Assembly: GCA_963854835.1 (NCBI GenBank)
Contig: OY978528.1
Span: 53,106,508-53,170,507, forward strand
Source: Megamerina dolium
Taxonomy: Eukaryota; Arthropoda; Insecta; Diptera; Megamerinidae
Direction of reading: 5' to 3'
Length of the DNA: 64,000 bases
Shown here: positions 59,375 to 64,000 of the stretch, piece by piece
Layout: every line of letters begins with the position of its first letter
Position numbering within the stretch: position 1 is the first letter of the stretch
Position numbers and translations under genes: made by a program
Notes under the pieces: generated by a model
Databases searched by the model: none
What the model was told of the DNA's origin: nothing
Seen by the model: only the letters and a program-made list of their open reading frames with translations

Positions 59375-61769
59375 TTTTCCAAATTGTAGGGGAAAATCTC
59401 CGCTTATGAGCCATATTTTCATAAATCGACATAAAATTACGTGTGCTAAATATTTTTCAATAGTTGTTGTTTCACTCTATTAGCTTACTTTTTTTTCAAA
59501 GACACTGTCGATTTATTGAAAAGTCCTTAAGTTTTCAAAAAAAAAAACATTTCTCTCCGGTTTTATTGAAAAATGAACATATACTTAAAGTAACTTATCA
59601 AAACATAAATTCAAATAAAGTTCTAAAGTTCAATTGTAAACACCTGAAAATTTAAACACTTAACTAATTTAAATCTGAGTTTTCCAAAAACTTCATTTTA
59701 AGCAAAATGTTAGTAAATAATGTATATACCTAACATGCTTGATGGAAAATGCTTATTGAATTAATGAATAGCATTTAACATATGCTCGTTAGTAAAGGTT
59801 GGTACTGGATCACTTAAATATAAAATATACACATATGTGAAAACACCACATAATATTTTTTTTAAAGCGAAGCAACGTGTCTACTCAATCCGATGACACA
59901 TAAAAGTGACATCATGAAAAGTATTGCCTTTGACAGTACTAACATTAGGGTAACTGTTCTAACTTAACAGAAAATCCGACTGGTTCACAACCGGACACAT
60001 TCCTCTATGTTTTGAATTATTGTATATTTGCTAGTGTATATAAGAGAACATACGAGCACTTCATACAATACCAAAACCATAGTCAAGCACTTACCCAACC
60101 TCTCACTTTCTTCCTTTTCTATTCATATATATGATATTTATGTACGAGTATGTCTGTACGGATAGTTGCCGTTTTAGCAGTTATTTGCCAAAAATGTTAA
60201 TTGGAGCGAAAAATTGAACTTCTTTGCACATTTATTTTTACTGTTTTATTGGAGTTGTACATAGGTACATATGTGGTTATACTAGCAATAGTAACTAGTA
60301 GGAAAAACATGATGTACATTAGTAAGCGATGGGCGGTAAATACCTACGATTTTGATATAAACACTTACATAATTATTTTTATGGTCGATAAAGAGATGTA
60401 ATTGAAAATTTTAAACACTTAATATTCGATTTTAAAAAGTGTTATATATATCATATTATTTCGGTAATGCAACTTGGACAATGTCTATATTACCCCCAAT
60501 ATATCGTATCAGTTTTTTCGATAACAATAACAATGGTATTTTTTCAAAAAGTATCTAAAACAAATATGTTTTCTAGACTAAGTTTGGCTCGTTGAACAAG
60601 AAACGTTTTAGAGATATTCGCGAAAAACGCGTTTATCGATTGTAATGTGCTGCAATTTTCCTATCATCACTAAATGCTTTCTATGTTCTACATTTCATTT
60701 GGGCAAATTTATACTTAAAAATGTCGCCATAAATTTATCTTTTACTTATTGTAAAATCTTAAAAATACATGAAATAATTTCTTTTTCATGTCAATGCATC
60801 AACTGAGAATGAATAATTAAAAAAAAACACTTTTTCGAATTTCATCACCTCAAAGTTAGTATAGAAAACTTACCTATTTTAGGTACCCGCAAAAGAGGAA
60901 ATAATTGTCGTACAGTATAATTAAATTTTTTAAAATCTAATATTAATTCAATTCAATTCAAATTATTGTATGTCGTTATATTGATCAATATATCGTCCAT
61001 TCCTTATACTCACTACTTCCAATATTCATTCGAATTCATATTATTTTTGTTTAATTTCGCTTTTCTATTTGTTAAAACAAAACATTTTCGGTTTATGCTT
61101 CATAAGATATGTGGTTGGCATTTGCTTTGGCAAATTTTTGTATTCTTTCATATTAATTTTATTTTTTAATTAAATGACACCATCACAATTTAAGTTATTT
61201 TTGGACTTTTAGTCGGTCACAATTTATTTCAATTAAAAGAAAATTCTTTTAATGAAAATGAAGTAGTTTGATTCATCATTTAAATGAATAAATAATTGGT
61301 AATTGGTCTTATTAATGCTATCAAAAGTCGAAAATTAATTGAGAGTTTTACAATTAGCGAAATCTTTGGAAAAAACTGTTGACTCTAATTTAATTGTTTA
61401 TAACACCATATGACATATGTGTGTTTGCAAACATATTTGCTAGACCTATATATTCTTAAGGAAGGATTATACAAAAGATACACGTGTTTGTCCATTTTTT
61501 ATATCGACTCGTTTGCATTTTGTAAGAGGCAAAATTGTTTAATTAATGTTACTCATTCGACTTATATTTATATATTGATTTGAAAATGTAAGTATTTCAA
61601 TGTAAATTTTCCTTCTGAATCCAACTGGCAATATTCGACGAGCATGTATCTGATGTTGGTCGATCCTGTATTTGAATAGGGGGAAAGCGGAAAATTAATG
61701 CCCTAACTCTTAGTTACAGAACAATATTCTGTCTTATTTTCGTTTAAGTCAATTTTAAATGTTTGGAAC
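59375..61769. other. AT-rich spacer, no confirmed gene
   Basis: Only one patch is worth marking (60037-60200, listed separately). The remaining reading frames of 63-67 codons have no similarity that I recognise. Confidence 0.5.
60037..60200 (+). promoter_or_regulatory. Weak candidate promoter plus signal-peptide-like start
   Basis: TATATAAG at 60037-60044 is a good TATA box. An ATG at 60150 opens MSVRIVAVLAVICQKC and then a stop at 60198-60200. The first 14 residues look like a secretion signal (a basic residue, then a hydrophobic core ending in ICQ). A first exon of a small secreted peptide that splices before the stop would fit, but no clear GT-rich donor consensus is present and no second exon was identified. 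Chance is a strong alternative. Confidence 0.2.
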
Positions 61770-63755
61770 ACGCATTAGAGGGTAAAGAAATAGCTCTTTG
61801 TACATCGGTTGACATTACAGGAGCTTTTGAAAATGCTACTTTCAGGTCTATTGAGGAGGGTATGGCCAGGAAGCAAATTAATAGACTGATCATAACATGG
61901 ATCATAATATGCTGAAAAACAGGACATTAATTTACGAAATGGGGACAGAAAAATTAATTGTCAAGTCAACCAAGGGTTGTCCTCAAGGAGGCGTTTTATC
62001 GCCGCTCCTATGATGATTGGTCATCGATGAGCTTTTACAAGCTCTTGATGATCTCGGATACGAAGTTCAGTTCTTTGCAGATGACTTAATAATTATGGTT
62101 AGAGGCAAATTTGACTCTACTATAACTGAGCGCATGCAACTAGCTCTTGACATCACATAAGACTGGTGTCAAGAGAAAGAACTTTCGATAAACCCTAGCA
62201 AAACGACGCTGGTACCCTTCACGAAGAGGATCAAGTTGAATTTAGGGATCTTGAAGTTAGGTGAAACACAACTAACACTCTCTGAGGAGATGAAATATTT
62301 GGGAGTAATCCTGGATAAAACTCTTACTTGGAACAACCATTTATCATACATCACGAACAAAGCCCTGAGGGCTACCTTTGCTTGCCAAAGGGTGTATGGT
62401 AAAACATGGGGACTATGACCTAAAATGATGGCGTGGTCTTACAAAACGGTAACAGTACCAATGATCACCTATGCCTCTCTGGCATGGTGGCCCAAGGTAA
62501 ATCAAATTGGGACTCAAATGATCCCTAACAGGATTCATCAAATACCATGTTTGAGTGTAACGGGAGCGATGAGAACTAGCACCACAGCAGTTTTAGGTAT
62601 AATCACAGGTCTCAATTCTCTACACCTTGTGGTTAAGAGGACAGTAGCTAGTGCAGCCATAAGGCTTCCGAACTATATTCACCTGAAAGAAGGCAACCTA
62701 AAAGGGCACATTAAGATTCTAGACGTAGTCTGGAATTCAGCGGGCCTCACGGTCTTTGACAGGATGGATAAAAAAATTTATATTCTCCAAACTCTTCGAA
62801 GTGATCATTCATGATCGCTCAGCGTGGAGAAACAACAAAATATTTCTAGATCAGGGCTCACAGTTATGGTACACTGATAGGTCCAAGATGGAAGATGGCA
62901 GTGCTGGAGCGGGAACTGTAGGGCCAAATTTCCGGAAGGCAATTGCAATGGGAAAAATAGCTTCCATTTCTCAGGCGGAGGTCCAAGCCTTAGAGCTATC
63001 TGTCAAAGAATGTTTACGTAGGGGCACTCGAGGAACCAACATATGCATTCTTTCAGACAGTCAGGCAGATCTAAAATCACTAATAAATTTCTCGTTCCAA
63101 TCCAACTTGGTTTGGGAATGCTTTGGACTTCTCAATACCTTATTAAAGAGGAACTCTGTGACTCTAATATGGGTACCGGGACACGAGGACATGCAGGAAA
63201 TGAAATGGCAGATTTACTGGCTAAAAAGGGCGCAGACACTCCTTTCATAGGGCCAGAACCCTTCTGCGAGGTAAAAAGTAGCTTCGTGAAGAACTTAATA
63301 TGTTAAAAGGAAAAAGTAGTCAAACCGATTACTGGAGAGCCCAACAAGGCAGCGGCAGTCGTAAAGATTCATTGACTCTGAACATAATAAGGTAGATACT
63401 ATCTTGAACCTCAGCAGAAAAGACATCAACCTGTACACTGAATCACTAACAGGTCATTGTAAACTTAATTATCACATGATGAAAATGGGTGTGGTAAACA
63501 ACGATCTGTGTCGACTCTGTCTTGAAGAGCAGGAAACAGCATAACACGTTCTTTGCAATTGCCCAGCTGTTGCTACATGCAGACTAAACTACCTAGGCAA
63601 CGGATTCATAGTTCCTAGGGACCTAGTTAAAATCAATCCCACAGCAGTGACAAGATTTATAAATAGTCTTGAGATCTGCTAATTAGGAAATAAGGCTGGA
63701 CACAAAATCTTCCTTCCTTCCAAAATCTTTCTGCCTTAATAATAATAATATATGT
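61770..63755 (+). pseudogene. LOA/jockey-like LINE, RT and RNase H, decayed
   Basis: Plus-strand ORF2 pieces in order: SVDITGAFENATFRSIEEGM, then TKGCPQGGVLSPL, QFFADDLIIMVRGKFDS (active-site FADD intact), LSINPSKTTLVPFTKR, MKYLGVILDKTLTWNNHL and CQRVYGKTWGL. After these come YASLAWWPKVNQ, TGAMRTSTTAVLGIITGLNS and RNase H (WYTDRSKMEDGSAGAGTVG, where the usual TDGS is TDRS; ICILSDSQADLKSLIN; VTLIWVPGHED). A C-terminal knuckle with DLCRLCLEEQETA follows. Stops (about 61913, 62011, 62158, 62416) and shifts break it. The 3' end is marked by TAATAATAATAA near 63737-63748. The 5' edge is truncated inside RT near 61770. Confidence 0.85.
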
Positions 63756-64000
63756 TTGGAAGTCCATTTATAATATGTTTTACAAGTAGCTCTTAGAAGC
63801 AGTTTTCACTGGAAGATGCATTACAACAATTGTTTAGATAAAAAGTGAACCTCCTTGATTCTTTTAGCTAATGGTTGTAAGCTATACTGAAATCCTGGCT
63901 AAATATAGAATATAATATATATTCTGTGAACTCTCTAACAGTCGCAGAAAACGTATTTCACCTTTGAATACACCTATGATACAATTCCCCGTAATCACTC
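63756..64000. other. AT-rich spacer, no gene seen
   Basis: Nothing recognisable after the LINE tail. Confidence 0.5.

Overview
The window reads as non-coding DNA from an insect, most likely a higher fly. The base composition is very AT-rich, with many short microsatellites and fly-type spacer words such as 'tacgagta'. The mobile elements all belong to families usual in Diptera: RTE, R1 and LOA/jockey-like non-LTR retrotransposons, mariner, piggyBac, hAT and a tRNA-derived SINE. A tephritid fruit fly is a reasonable guess but is not proven here. There is no sign of bacterial organisation: no operons, ribosome binding sites, rRNA or CRISPR. I found no convincing host protein-coding exon. One weak promoter plus signal-peptide-like start near 60.04-60.20 kb is the only candidate.

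Layout. 1.7-2.2 kb holds the 3' end of an RTE element. 3.4-9.4 kb is a nested composite: a decayed piggyBac-like element with a SINE, a nearly intact RTE retrotransposon with an 11-bp target duplication, and a deleted mariner inside it. 11.9-13.6 kb has a SINE followed by a decayed RTE-like reverse transcriptase. 16.3-17.6 kb is dominated by a perfect CTA array of 382 units. 20.3-21.2 kb is a LINE fragment beside a SINE head. 22.5-23.2 kb is a hAT-type non-autonomous element with a second inverted-repeat unit inside. 27.4-28.6 kb is a SINE split by a piggyBac-like element flanked by TTAG. 32.1-33.2 kb is an RTE fragment with a 16-bp target duplication. 33.75-35.0 kb is a complete but dead mariner of DD41D spacing. 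36.0 kb is a possible solo LTR. 36.8-39.6 kb carries two oppositely oriented blocks of a degenerate repeat of about 150 bp. 39.6-41.5 kb is an R1-type LINE cut by a piggyBac-type MITE at TTAA. 44.5-45.5 kb is another piggyBac-like remnant. 46-50.4 kb has two LINE ORF1 regions in opposite strands. 53.8-55.6 kb is a LINE in two opposite-facing parts, then a TA array of 233 units. 56.4-57.2 kb is a mariner fragment with a SINE inserted in or beside it. 61.8-63.75 kb is a decayed LINE with RT and RNase H.

How the parts relate. The region is a stratified transposon deposit rather than a functional gene set. Target-site duplications and restored reading frames allow insertion order to be read in several places. 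The RTE open reading frame at 5553-8531 is the only long intact one, and its reverse transcriptase carries YADN where YADD is expected. The mariner carries a catalytic Asp-to-His change. No element in the window therefore looks fully autonomous. SINE copies are the most frequent family (about nine pieces), and nearly all lie on the minus strand.
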